DNA of 64,000 nt from Haemaphysalis longicornis (GCA_013339765.2 CM023454.1:38120950-38184949), one strand, 5' to 3'. Positions 23,131-34,612 are shown, counted from the stretch's first letter. The notes: generated by a model not told the origin, from the sequence alone. Program-made: numbers and translations.

Positions 23131-24190
23131 AAGGCCGTGGAATAAAACGTCACCTAGTTGGCATGTTTTTCTTTATTGTTTCTAGCATTCTAAAACACAA
23201 TATCTGTCTGAAGAACAACTGACCTCCCAAATATCCTTTTTTGGTTTCCTTGGGGCCGCTGTTTCGCCTGGCCCGTAAAATACTTGAATTTCTCAGGTAC
23301 ATCAAGTACTTGAATTTCTCGGTAAGAGGCAAGGAATGATTGCCGTGAATGGTAGCATAGAAATGATGCGAAATTATTTCCAGCTCCGCCGGTCACGCGA
23401 CAATGTCGGGATGTGCAGCTTGGGAAGCGCGGTGAAGCCAGTGCTAGAGACAACGAGTAGGACCAGCAGCTGACGCATGGGGGCGCCTGAGGCTTCGTTT
23501 GGGCGATTTCTCTTTCAACAATGGTCTGTGACCGTGTGGGAAGCAACCGCCGACATCCTCCCAAACTGGACACGTGTACGATTGCTCACAAACGTGGCGT
23601 CGTACTGCCGGGAGGCAGACATATCGGCATCAAAATCTTAATCGCAGAGAACCTCCTCTGTCAGATGTTCGAAGGGTTTTATTTCTTTATACCTCTTGCA
23701 GCTGATATTCAGAGGCCCTCTTTCACAGTACTATTTCATAAACGCAGCCTCCTTTTTGGGTTGTTGGGAATCCAGGCTGTAACCATGGCGGCTAACTATA
23801 ATTCCGGTATTTACTCTGTAAATAAATTATAGTTGGCTGATGGGTCTGTAACTCTTCTCGTCATTGGTATCTTCTTTTAAATAATCAGAAAATTGTTGGC
23901 GCTTTTCCAGGCTATGGGCGCTTTTTTACCGTCAGGATTTCCAAAGATAGTGCAATAAGCTTGTCCAGTACAATATATCCTACCGCTACTTCCCAATTTT
24001 AGCACCAAAGGAGTTATTCGTACCAGCTTAATAGTTACTGGTGGACTCTACAATTTTAGCTTGTAGTCTTATTACTTTGCCCTCGTGTAACGGCACTGGC
24101 TTATGTCCTCGTGTTGAATCGTTCAGCTGTCAATATTATCTCATCGACTTTCTGCTTTACGGTTAGCCTTTAACGTATATTTTGTTTTTG
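23130..24190. other. No recognisable feature
   Basis: I see no coding motif or repeat structure. One short direct repeat exists (TACTTGAATTTCTC twice at 23.28 and 23.31 kb). A 5'-truncated retrotransposon begins at about 24.19 kb. Confidence 0.5.
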
Positions 24191-24192
24191 CG

Positions 24193-25943
24193 ATGCACCA
24201 AAAACTTAGAGGACTGGAGGCAGGCTCGCAAAGCGCAAAGACACGTGAGGCGTTATTTAAAAAGTTAAACCGGCAACGTTGGCGTGATTTTTGCACAAAA
24301 TTGGATGTCCACAAACCATTATTGAGGATATGGTGCTTTATAAAAGGTATGCGCAAAGATAACCAGCAGCTGTATTCTTTCAAAGCGCTGTCGTTACACG
24401 AAGTCATATCACAAAAAGAAGCAGCTCAGGAGTATTGTCGGCTCATATCTACAGTATCCATGCCTCCGCTATTCCTTCAATGTGTCCCCGATGTAACGCC
24501 ACGAAACGCTGTAGCCGCAATGGACCTTCCGTTTTCTATTCGAGAGCTCGACACGGCCATCTCGAATGTCAAGAAACATTCTTCTCCAGGTCATGAGGAC
24601 ATACCTTACGAAGCGATTTCCCATCTGTCTCACCATTCCCGCCAACGCCTTCTGGAATACTACAACTCAACCTGGCTCTGTGGTAGTGTTCCTACAGAAT
24701 GGAAAATCGCTAAAATTACTTCAATCCTAAAACCTGGGAAGCAACCGACAAGATTCTATTCACTACGGCCTATCGCCGTACTAAGCTGCATTCGCAAAAT
24801 CATGGAAAAAATGATATTTAAGAGAATCATGTGGTACTTGGAAAGCAAAAACCTTTACCCACCTGAAATGAATGGCTTCTGGGAAAACAGATCCGCTATT
24901 GACAACATAATCGCTCTCGTCGCTTCACTGGAAGAAGAACTACAAAGCGGAAACATACCGACAGTAGTGTTTCTTGACATAAAGTCAGCATTTGATTCAA
25001 TTCTAGAGTCCCTAGCTGTCCTTGGTCTTGGTGGAAGAGTGTACGCCTGGATTGCGAGCTACCTCATAGGACGTGAAATTTTCATGTGCACGCCTGAAGG
25101 CCTTACTTCCCATCACAGTACACAGAAAGGAGTGCCTCAAGGAGCCGTTTAAAGTCCTGTATTATTGAACCTTACGCTTATCCACCTAAAGCGTGCACTC
25201 CCTCTCGGCGTCAAGGTCACATTTTAGTCACGTCGTACTACGCAGCAGCGGCTGCAGAAAGCTTTAAGCAATGTGTCTTCGTACTTTGCGTCCAGGGATC
25301 TCCACCTTTCTTCCGAGAAAAGCGTTGCCATGGCGTTCACACGCAAGCGGATGAGACAATACCGTCTAATCCTTGGCGGTCGTTGTCTGCAATACGCACG
25401 AACCCAAAAGTACCTTGGGATCATCGTAGATAGAAATCTATCATGGGCGCCGGAAGTCAAGCGATTACGTACTCGTCTCTCTGTGGTGGCACAAAAATTG
25501 GGTACCTTGCTGGATGTCGATGGGGCCGCGACTGCAGATCCATGGTGCTTCACTGCAAAGCATATGTAGACGGCTTGTTGCGCTACAGCCTGCCTGTTCT
25601 GCAACGGCTGTCGCCTACATGCAAAAAGCAACTCAATTCGGCTAGAAATAACTGCCGGCGTACCTGCCTCGGCCTTCCTAAGGGCTCATCTTGTGTTGGC
25701 ACTTTCGCAGAGGCTAGTTGCTTGCCTTTAGATATTATTAGAATGCAGGAAACATTTCGTATATACTTGAGGCATACGCTGCACGCAAAATGCAAGTTCT
25801 TTGCAGGTATTGTACGATGCAACAAAATTTCGAGCTTCGCAGAAACTTTAAATACTATAAACATCTCTGTACCTACCCAACGACGACAACTCATGCCATC
25901 TGATTTCCCGCCTTGGACTCTATCACCCCTATGCATAAAATAA
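24193..25943 (+). pseudogene. Reverse transcriptase of the 24-27 kb element, catalytic box deleted
   Basis: The first frame (319 codons) carries the linker (RWRDFCTKL), S-P-G-H-E-D-I-P, the RT block LRPIAVLSCIRKIMEKMI (residues 191-208), motif A VFLDIKSAFDS (residues 259-269, D262) and motif B KGVPQGAV (residues 312-319). It stops at 25152 right after motif B. The expected motif C should follow about 35 codons later. The sequence instead passes from GVKVTF directly to a segment reading RRTTQQRLQKAL-NVSSYF, so the Y-A-D-D box and roughly ten codons are deleted near 25.23 kb. The thumb follows in the frame 25273-25569 (RTQKYLGIIVDRNLSW). It is catalytically dead. Confidence 0.9.
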
Positions 25944-26908
25944 ACGTACCTGGACTCACATCAAAAAAAGTTATGCCTCAGATATGCCTCCTTCAATTAA
26001 CACTTGCCCATATAAGGGACCAATACCCTCGTATGACCCACATTTTTACTGATGGATCATCTACACCTGACTGCAGTTCTTTTGGGTTATTCATTTCATC
26101 CACCGGCCAAGCACTCTCGTACCGTCTTGAGCACCCAACGTCATCTACATCTGCTGAGCTTCATGCCATCAAACAAGCACTTCGATAAATTCTCCGCCAG
26201 CAGCCAGCACAGTGGGTAATCTTTACAGATTCGAAGGCAGCACTGCAAACTCTTCGACGTGCCAGCTGCTTCAGCATTCACGAACATATATCCAGCGATG
26301 TCTCTTACCTAAATGATCTAGTTTGTGTCGCCGGACACCGCCTGATACTGCAGTGGATCCCTGCCCACTGTAGCATCATAGGTCATAAAAAAGCACATGA
26401 GGCTGCCAAGAGAGGATTGCAACTGCGAAACGTGAGGAACATTTTCTTCACGAAGCACGATGCCTCTAGGCTAGCAAAGGAGCTTGTTTTCAGGGAAAGA
26501 AGCACCTTCTGGTCTCTCCTGGAAAACCAGCACCCATTCCTGCAATATGTCGACCGAACTTTGGCACTGAGGTTACCGGAGGGACTTCCACGTCGGCTAG
26601 AGACTTTGCTTCATCGCTTACGTCTCAACGTGGCGCTAACACATACCTACCGAAATCGCCTTGGCCTAACGTCGAACCCCTATTGTGACAACTGCGGTTC
26701 CCCAGAAACCGTCGGGCATATTTCACTGGAGTGCCCTACATACTATCAAGCAAGAAACAATCTCGCACAGAAGATCGAGTGCCTCAACCACCGTTCCTTG
26801 ACTTTAAAAGCACTTCTGGGACCATGGCCATCTCCCTCCTCTCAGGGTAAAGTCCTGACCGCATTATTTGAATACCTCAATGACATCGGCGTCGCTGAGC
26901 TGATATAA
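25913..26908 (+). pseudogene. RNase H and zinc knuckle of the 24-27 kb element
   Basis: The RNase H domain keeps its four acidic positions: HIFTDGSS (first Asp, about 26.05 kb), TSAELHAIKQAL (Glu, about 26.16 kb), FTDSKAAL (Asp, about 26.23 kb) and WIPAHCSIIGHKKAHEAAK (last block at 26.35-26.41 kb, where the usual N-E-x-A-D is altered to K-K-A-H-E). A single in-frame stop at 26186-26188 splits it. The C-terminal frame (26417-26908, 163 codons) contains CDNCGSPETVGHISLEC (C90, C93, H101, C106) and ends at a natural-looking stop before the 3' UTR. With the stop read through, the two parts are in one frame. Confidence 0.85.
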
Positions 26909-27165
26909 GACCAGACCATCCTTGCACTGTACAACTGTTCATAGACTTTTCACATCTCGCACTGACGGTCCCCAACGCACAAGCTTCGCCCTTTTTTTTC
27001 ACTTCTTTATTTTATTCTTTCTTCTCTCCCTTCAACCTTTCTTCCTATTGCAACTTTTTCCCTCCTGCTGTAACCCGCAGAGTAGCAAGTCGGCGTTAAC
27101 ATGCCGGCAGACCTCTCTGCTTTCCTCTAATAAAGAGCTTTCTCTCTCTCTCTCTCTTTCTCTGT

Positions 27166-29789
27166 TTTTTATGATCGATAGCGTCCTTTTAGTCGTGTTA
27201 AAGCTTCCTTCTTGTTGCAGCATTTCATCGATCCATTCCATGTTATGTGCACAAGTGCCGTTTCTTTTACCTCTGTTATCAATCGGAAAAAGCTCTGCTA
27301 AATCAACGTGACACACCGAACTTGACACGTTCATTTTCTCATATTTTGCAATTATTTGCTTCATTTTGTTGATTTGATTTCTCGTTTCTTGCCTAGATGC
27401 TCCTTCTGCGACAGTTGCCGCAGATTCTGTGATAGCCGTTCTTAGGTTGTCTTTATCCTGGCTGCACTAACCTCTTCCTCGGCTAGAAGCTCAGATTCTG
27501 AATAGAACAGTTAGTTTAAACTCCAACGTCATGGCTCTGACTCTATTCTGGCTGCGCGTAAAACGTCTCACAGGTTTTCTTCTTCATTTGATATTGAGCC
27601 CTTCGTTGCATGTAACAGTCCTATGATCTCTCCACCGAATCTTACGCAGCACCTGTATGTTCTGTACAATATCTAGACTGCCACTTAGGCTGTAGTCAAT
27701 GGATATTTTTTTCTTGTTTCACCTAGACGTTTCTATGTGCGCTTTGTTATTTTGTTGGTTAAAGAATGTGTCCATCAAGCGCTAGTTATTTTTCTGTGCA
27801 TGTTCAACCAGGGTATCTCCTAGGTTGTGGAAATTCTCTATACCAAAGTTTCCCAGTGACCTTACTGAAGTTTGCTTCTCACCAACCTTGTTGTCAGTCT
27901 CCCATTAAAACCGTGAACTGTGATGACTTCTGAAGCCGTAGACAATTTCAACGCGGACGTGGAATTAGCTGTCTACGGCTTCAAGAGTCGTAGCTTGTTG
28001 CGAGAGCATACGCGTTTACTATATTCAACCTGCGTTTAACGCTTATCTGCTTAACCTGCATATAACGCTGCGACTATTTCGTTATTGCTGAAGAATTCTT
28101 CTTCTTTATCTGCAATTTCTTTGTGTATTAAGAATCCCACCACGTGTTTCTTCTCTCAGAGTCCTCTGTAGCACGAAATATGCCAGCTAGTCAGCTTCAT
28201 ATAGCCATCTCCTGTTCTTCGAACTTCACCGAACCATCAGATATTACATCGACTGTCTGATCTCCTACAAACGTACAGCTGAGATTCCTTTGCTAGACAT
28301 GGCTCACTAATTGAACAGTGCCTGGGTGAAGTTCCAAAGGTGGCCTGTCTAGGTTGCATCTGCTCGGGACTGAGGGCCGAAATTTGCTTTGGCCTGTCAT
28401 AGAAGTTGCCGGGCGACTACTACACTCGGGTGGCCTCATTCTTTACTCGTAAGAGAGTGCTTTTAGTGTCCAAAGAGCCTTCGCCACGTGCTTGAACCCA
28501 TATATTTCAGCCTTTCAGGCTCCCAGCATTGTTACTTCCGCAACACGCAGCACTCCATATCTGCTTACGTTGTGCTCAAAGATCAAGGAAAAGAAGAAAT
28601 ATACGAGTTATATAGGGTGCGAGGGAGACAGGGAGAGAAGCATCTCGCGAGTATGACGTTGCCCTATTGACCGCACTAATTTCAATGGCAGAGTAAAACT
28701 ATTCGTAGAATTTCTATTTTTTTATTTCACTGCAAGTTACCAGACTGTGTAATTGAGTTCATGCTAGTGTTACGTACGACACTTTCCTCGTGCCTTTAGA
28801 GTGTTTCGTTAAGTAGCATCCCTTACCTTTTTTACTTGCAATGTCCCTTTTTGCCTTACGTAAAAAATGTATTTGCTGCACATTCCCTCTAAATGGGGGT
28901 TAAAACTAATAAACTAGCTTCTATACAAAGGCATTCACAAAGATTACTTACGTAATATTGAGAGATTGGAGGGTTTAAAATCTGCAAATAAGAAGGACAA
29001 GAAAAGTTCACATAATATAGAAATGCAAAAAAAAACTTTTGCCCCTCGACAAAATTACATTTGTTGCATAAATTGTGAAAATAGGAAAAATATTGTGTAC
29101 CGACCACTCCTGGTACATTTTGGAAGTGTATTGCTTGCCTAAAAAAGTTACATGTTTCGTTGAATGTAAAAGCAAATAAGTTCAAGATAAATATACCATA
29201 ACCAGAAGCAACGGTGTCCATCAAAGGCCAAAAACCAGGTGCGGTGCACCATAAAATGCCACACCTCTACCGAGCGCACTCTGGGCGCAATGCTAAGTTT
29301 TGGCCGTGCAGTCTTCAGGAAACGTAATATGCGGACACAGCAAAATCAACGTGCCTGCCAAGAACGAAGGAAAGGAAACAAGTGGGAATGGGCGCAAACG
29401 ATGGGGTGCCTGTTCACGCGGCGTTTGTGCTGGTAGACGATTTGTGGCTGTTACTCTCTCTCACAACGGGAAAGCATCGGTGGGATGATGACCGACATTG
29501 ACAATTTGCATCTGTAGTACCTGTGTGCTGCTTTGTGCCCTAATAAGTCTTAACATAGAAGATGTATATACAACAATGAAAATACGTGCGTTCGAAAAAT
29601 GTAGGGTTAAAACAAATGAGCTGTATGAATCGGTTCCCTCAATTCTTTTTCCGGTGAGGCTGAAATATTCGCCAGTGGCATTTGTCTCCTCCTGGCCAAG
29701 TCCGCACCTGTTTAACAAGCTTGTCTCTTCGCTATCACCAGCAAATATTTGACAGTTTCCACAATCGACTTGAAACAGCTCTAGCATCT
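27166..29789. other. No recognisable gene
   Basis: The sequence is AT-rich and without transposon motifs that I can recognise. Frames of 60-137 codons exist on both strands but overlap and show no motif. This is the pre-insertion target region of family A copy 1. The last bases, TTACTTGAATGTA at 29790-29802, are one half of the target site duplication. Confidence 0.55.
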
Positions 29790-29802
29790 TTACTTGAATG
29801 TA
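29790..29802. repeat. Target site duplication, left copy (family A copy 1)
   Basis: TTACTTGAATGTA occurs immediately before the conserved 5' end (CCCCGCACGGGG) of the element and again immediately after its (CAT)n tail at 36004-36016. The match is perfect over 13 bp, or 14 bp if a preceding T shared with the tail is counted. This length is typical of non-LTR retrotransposon insertions. Confidence 0.95.
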
Positions 29803-30072
29803 CCCCGCACGGGGCACCTTGAGCAATCTTGGTGACGGTACTGGCGATACCGCGGACCCCAAGCCCCCAAACATAAGCTGGATCCAACCGTGGCGATGTG
29901 TTTATAGGTGGAGGGTTAGAAACCACGAACGGTGGCCGTCGGAGCCTTGGTCAAGCTCCGGCCGATGGGCTCCCTGCCTGTCTACCAGGCAGGGAGCTCC
30001 GGGACCTCTTTGACTACCAAGGTAAGGTCAAAGGAGAAAGTACCCCCGTCTCCCTGCTTTCCAATGTATCAT
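29803..30072 (+). promoter_or_regulatory. Structured 5' UTR of family A (copy 1)
   Basis: Short hairpins follow one another. H1 is CCCCG/CGGGG with loop CA (29803-29814). CACC/GGTG encloses 12 nt (29815-29834). H2 is CGGTA/TACCG with loop CTGGCGA (29836-29852). H3 is CGGAGC/GCTCCG with a 9-nt loop (29940-29960). H4 is a perfect 12-bp stem with loop TCTAC (29969-29997). H1, H2 and H3 are kept in other copies, in part through paired changes. In this class of element the 5' UTR usually holds the internal promoter. Whether these hairpins act in transcription, RNA processing or translation is not known. Confidence 0.7.
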
Positions 30073-31405
30073 ATGGCATTTTTCAAACCCCCCAAAACGT
30101 GATCGGCCCCCGAAAAGGGGCCGCACCGAAGTTTCGTTCCCACCTCTTTCAACAAATGTCTTGTCAACAACCGCGAATAACTATGCTCGTTTTCTTGTGA
30201 TTGAATCAGCTGACTCAGCAAGACCTGTCGCTTCCATGTCCGAATTCTTGATTTCTAAATTTCTGCAAAGCACCTTAGGTGGCAAATATCAAGCTAAAAA
30301 GCTCAGGACCGGAGACATCCGTGTAGAACTCAATTCCGAACAACAAGCACGCACTCTTCTTGCACAAACCCGCATCCATGATCTGGACATCAGGGTCACG
30401 CCCCACAGGAGCCTAAACAGCTCCCAGGGTGTGATTTCTGAGACTGACCTCCTGACGGAAACAGATGCCGACCTTCTCGAAGGTTTAAAGGATCAGGGCG
30501 TCACAGCTGTGCGACGCATCACGATGCGCAGGGACGACAAGGTAATCCCCACCAAACACATTATCCTGACCTTTGACCGCTCGGCACTTCCACAATATAT
30601 AAATGCAGGCTTCATTCGATGCTCCATTCGTTCTTACATTCCGAACCCGCGCCGCTGCTTCAAGTGCCAGCGATTCGGGCACGGTATAAACTCTTGCCGT
30701 GGCCGAACGATCTGTGCAAAATGCGCGGCGTACGATCACTCCAGCGACAACTGCCCATCCGACACCCTCACCTGTGTGAACTGCGGGGGGCCGCATGCAG
30801 CGTACTCCCACAAATGTGAAAAATTTCAAACAGAAAAAAAGATCATCAACATCAAGATCACTGAGAACATCACCTTCCCAGAGGCGCGAAAGAGGTTCGC
30901 CAATTTTCCCCTGGGGAGGTACGCCGACGCAGCTCGCCGGGGGGCGGAGCGGCGTCTGGTTTCGGCTGGGACCCAGTACCGCGAGTCGGACTTGGTCCCG
31001 CCGCCGCCCCCCCCCCCTGGGTTGCCTCATGCAGCCCAACCCGGCACCACGCCGGTTGCTGAGGCAGCAGTGGTTGTGGTGCCAACCGTCTCTGTTGGGA
31101 CCGATGCCGCTCCCGCCCCTGGCTCCCCGTCCTCCAGTGCGTTGGAGCGTGCCGAGGGGATGGACACCGGGAGCCTTGCATCGGCTCCCACCGCCACCGC
31201 ACCCCCCTTGCCACCTCTGGTGCCCCGGACGCCCTCGGCGGTGGCGGCTCAAACGAAGGGCTCCCGAAAGGGGGCCAAGTCCGGGGGGCCTGGTCCGCCG
31301 GGCACCCTTCTGTCATCCGACGAGGAAAATGGATGTCCCGCCGTTCCTGCCTGCAACGCAGCGCAAAGAGCGGCCTCCGATGTCCAAGACGACAGAAAAG
31401 CCTAA
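30073..31405 (+). pseudogene. ORF1 (gag-like, CCHC) of family A copy 1
   Basis: The ORF1 product of such elements binds the element RNA and forms ribonucleoprotein particles. The main open frame is 30161-31405 (414 codons). An N-terminal part probably starts at the ATG at 30073 (MAFFKPPK, like the start in copy 3 at 51652) and is put out of frame by an indel near 30.1 kb. Residues 1-150 contain an RRM-like region (VTPHRSL, VRRITMRRDD, KHIILTFDR). Two perfect CX2CX4HX4C knuckles follow (C166-C179 and C185-C198), and a third CX2C-type knuckle at C205-C219 is degenerate. The C-terminal third is proline- and alanine-rich with a run of seven prolines around residue 280. Apart from the 5' frameshift it is nearly intact. 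Confidence 0.9.
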
Positions 31406-31485
31406 AAATCCTGAGAATAACAGCCCCGAAAGACGACCCAAAAACAAACAGACACACACACTCCAGTTATTCTTAAATTTAAATA

Positions 31486-32105
31486 ATGGGAACAGAAAAC
31501 ATCATCCAATGGAACTGCAGAGGCCTCCTTAAAAATCTTGACGATGTGTATGAGATTCTGCATGCCAATCAGCCAAGTGTCATGTGTCTCCAGGAAACCC
31601 ACCTCAATTCTAAACAAACAAATTCCTAAATACGTACATGGTATTCAGAAAGGACAGGGTTGGCTGCACACACTCTTCAGGAGGTGTGGCAATTGTCGCC
31701 CGGAAATCCTTAGCCTGCCACCCTGTCACTCTGAACACTGTCCTTGAGGCTGTAGCAATCCGTACGATAATATTTAATAGGTTAACAACGGTATGCTCCA
31801 TTTACATTCGTCCTGATTTTGCACTTCTGAGCTCTGATTTCGAGGCACTGGTTGACCAGCTGCCCGAACCATACATACTAACAGGCGACCTTAATGCGCA
31901 CAACTCTCTTTGGGGCTCCTCCAGAACGGATGCCCGAGGTCGCCTGATAGAGAAGTTTCTTACATCCTCCGGAGCATGCTTTTTCAACAAAAAACAGCCT
32001 ACATACCATAACTTAGGACACAATACATACTCGCATCTTGACTTGGCGATTGGTTCTGCAGTTCTCTTTCTATGTCTCGAGTGGGGTGTGGGCACAGACC
32101 CATAG
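31486..32105 (+). pseudogene. AP-endonuclease of family A copy 1, broken
   Basis: The ATG at 31486 opens MGTENIIQWNCRGLLKN, a typical APE-endonuclease start (Q-W-N-C-R-G, with the catalytic Asn). MCLQETHL (catalytic Glu) follows at about 31.58 kb. The frame is lost near 31.62 kb. In the next frame (31638-32105), GVAIVARKS, YILTGDLNAHNSLWGS (catalytic Asp and Asn) and SHLDLAIGS follow in order. A stop at 32103 interrupts before the final G-S-D-H block, which is still readable directly after it (GSDHFLTS). Two lesions separate this domain from a working one. The RT frame continues in the same phase as 31638-32105. Confidence 0.9.
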
Positions 32106-32255
32106 GGTAGTGACCATTTCCTCACTTCCTTAACGTACATAGGTAAAGGCCCATGCAGTCCATCTTCCCATAATAGGTTTAATGAATCAAGAGCAAACTG
32201 GAGTACATTCACAGAAACATCTAAACTACACCACGCAACCATAAAACACCTACAC

Positions 32256-33680
32256 GTGGAGGAAGCAGCCCAACTCGTCACGGCACAAATACTCGACGCT
32301 GCCGAAAAGTCCATGCCCCAGGCCTCCAGTGCGTCCCGCAACGCAAGGAGGCCCTGGTGGAACGAGGACTGTAGGCAGGCGCGAGAGGCCCAGAACAAGC
32401 CGTGGGGTGTCCTTCGCCGGTACCCCACGTCAGATAACCTCATTTCTTTTAAACGGGCAAAGGCTTTTGGGAAGCGAGTGCGTCGTGAGGCGAAAAGGGA
32501 GAGTTGGCACACCTTCCTCACATCCATCAACTCATACACTGACACACACAAAGTCTGGACACGAATACGAAAACTAAAAGGACAACAGACACACAGCCTG
32601 CCCCTGGTTAGTACAACAGGGGACACACTGGAAGACCAGGCCAACACGCTTGCACAACACTTCGAACACGTGTCCAGCTCTGCACACTACACAGACACTT
32701 TCCTGAAACATAAAAATACTTCTGAAAAAAAGTCCCTACATGACAATAACAGGTCAAAATCTGGTTATAATTCTGAATTTACACTGTATGAGTTGAGGGC
32801 TGCCCTGAGCACATGTAAACCTTCAGCTCCAGGCGAGGATCAGATTACATACACCAAGATACAACACCTACACCCAGATACACTTGAAACACTCCTACAC
32901 CTATACAATAAGCTATGGCTTTCGGGGCACATCCCAAAATCTTGGAAGGAGGCTATTGTAGTGGCGTTTCTGAAGGAGGGTAAAGACCCTTCTTCTCCTG
33001 CCAGTTATAGACCTGTCGCCCTCACAAGCTGCCTGGGCAAGCTTCTCGAAAAGATGATCAACAGGAGACTCGTGTACTTTCTTGAGTACAATGGTCTTCT
33101 CGAGAGCTGCCAGGCGGGCTTCAGGGCGGGGCGGTCTACAAATGACCAACTAGTAGCGCTAGAATCTTACATTAAAGATGCCTATCTTCATAAGCAGTAT
33201 TGCATGACCGTATTCTTTGATATTGAAAAAGCATATGATACTACATGGCGCTATGGCATCCTTAGAGACCTCAAATCCTTTGGTATATCTGGTAACATGC
33301 TGAACACTCTGTCCAGCTACCTATCTTTACGAACATTTCGTGTCAGAGTTGGTTCGCCACTCTCAAACGTTCACGTGCAAGAGAATGGCGTGCCTCAAGG
33401 TGGTGTTTTGAGCTGCACTTTGTTTATAGTCAAAATGAATTCAGTTCGGAAGGCATTGCCACCAACAATCTCCTGTTCGATGTGTGTGGACGACATACCA
33501 ATATCATTTAAATCGTGTAATATGTCCATATGTGAACGACAGATCCAGCTTGGGGCAAACAAGCTTGCTCGCTGGGCGGATCAAAACGGTTTGAGGGTTA
33601 ATCCTGGAAAGAGTACCTGCGTCGTTTTCTCAAGGAGGTGCGGTATCCAACCCCACCCTGAAATTAAATTGGTCCGATAA
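32256..33680 (+). pseudogene. Reverse transcriptase of family A copy 1, motif C altered
   Basis: The 474-codon frame covers the linker (residues 80-110), SAPGEDQITY, SYRPVALTSCLGKLLEKM (residues 250-267), AGFRAGRSTNDQL (287-299), motif A VFFDIEKAYDT (319-329, D322) and motif B NGVPQGGVLS (377-386). Motif C is MCVDDIPISF (residues 409-418). Both catalytic aspartates are present, but the aromatic residue before V-D-D is Cys; copy 3 has YTVDD at the matching place. The frame stops at 33678-33680 where about 355 bp are missing relative to copy 3. The fingers and palm are otherwise intact. Activity is doubtful. Confidence 0.92.
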
Positions 33681-33683
33681 ATG

Positions 33684-34612
33684 GTCCCACGATCATCAAC
33701 GAACATACATAGATCTTCTGTACGCTTTTAAAATTTCGTCTATAACCGACCATCCTTTCAAACCATTTATTTGTGATGCACCCATGTCCCAACTTCTTCT
33801 TAATCGTCCATCTATCTCTGCTCCGTTCTCACATAGGGTGAGACAGGAAGTGTCAGAATTATCTATCACCTTTTCAGACACCTACAAATCAACCCTTTCC
33901 GACTTGTTACCACCGTGGCAGCTTCGCCCCGTGTCGTGCGATTTCTCGTTTGTAGCGATTGACAAAAAACGAGTACCCACAATTGTAATTCTTCAGCACT
34001 TCATGTTCCTTCAAGAGAAATACAAGTGTGCAGAATTTTTTAGCGACGCGTCAAAAACAGCCCGTATGGTTTCGTGTGCTGCGCACGGACCTGATTTTAG
34101 GGTATCTAACACCCTAAACTCGAAAAGCAGCATTTTTCGGCTGAAGCCTATGGCCTATTTCTGGTTTTAAAGCACATAGTTCATCATAAAATTCCCAAGT
34201 CCATCATCTTTACAGATTCCTTGAGTGCAGTACGTGCATTGTCATCTAAGCAGCTTTGTAAAAATTATGTTATTCATTTAGTTTACAAAACCATTATGTC
34301 AGCATATGCATTGAGTCTTGAAGTGACCATATGCTGGGTGCCAGGTCACTCGGGTATCACCGGAAACGAGACAGCAGATCAAAATGGCCGCTGCTGCTGC
34401 ACTTGCAAACACAGTGGACATAAGAACAATACCGTACACTGACCTTAAGTCACTCATTAGACAACACCTTCGCAATACATGGCAAGCACACTGGAATGAA
34501 CAGGCAGACAACAAACTACACGTCATAAAGACAGTCGTGGGAGCATACACCACTGACACACACAACAGGCACAATGAAGTTACCCTGGCTCGATTACGGA
34601 TAGGCCACACGC
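33684..34612 (+). pseudogene. RNase H domain of family A copy 1, cut by a solo LTR
   Basis: This region carries an RNase HI-like domain after the RT. In successive frames it reads FSDASKTARM (first Asp, changed from Y-T-D-A-S), SAEAYGL (Glu, at about 34.14 kb after a frame change), IIFTDSLSAVRALSS (Asp, 34.21 kb) and CWVPGHSGITGNETADQ (last Asp, 34.37 kb). An extra base then shifts the frame near 34.38 kb, and the C-terminal linker (YTDLKSLIRQHLRNTW) continues to LARLRIGH at 34.61 kb, where the solo LTR begins. At least four frame changes or stops are present. The same domain is open without interruption in copy 3. Confidence 0.88.

Larger units (their letters stand above)
24193..27165 (+). 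mobile_element. 5'-truncated RNase H-bearing non-LTR retrotransposon with TC-rich tail
   Basis: The coding order is RT (24.19-25.57 kb), C-terminal linker (25.57-25.94 kb), RNase H (25.97-26.41 kb) and zinc knuckle (26.41-26.91 kb). A 3' UTR of about 250 bp follows. It contains AATAAAGAG at 27.13 kb and ends in a (TC)n run (27141-27165). ORF1 and the endonuclease are missing. Only about four lesions interrupt the 2.7-kb frame, so it is younger than the elements at 5-20 kb. The RNase H domain and a C-terminal C-x2-C-x7-H-x4-C knuckle place it in the I/R1 group. I found no target site duplication. Confidence 0.85.

Noticed and set aside
29803..29900. An HDV-like self-cleaving ribozyme at the 5' end of family A
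   Set aside because: The expected double-pseudoknot pairing could not be laid out by hand; only local hairpins are supported. Left as a test, not a call.
30485..31457. Long minus-strand frames (195-255 codons) and a second plus frame opposite ORF1 of family A copy 1
   Set aside because: They are shadows of the GC- and proline-rich ORF1, which is the frame with CCHC knuckles and the match to copies 2 and 3.
31802..32647. A 281-codon minus-strand frame over the endonuclease/RT junction
   Set aside because: It is antisense to the clearly homologous ORF2 of family A and has no recognisable motif.
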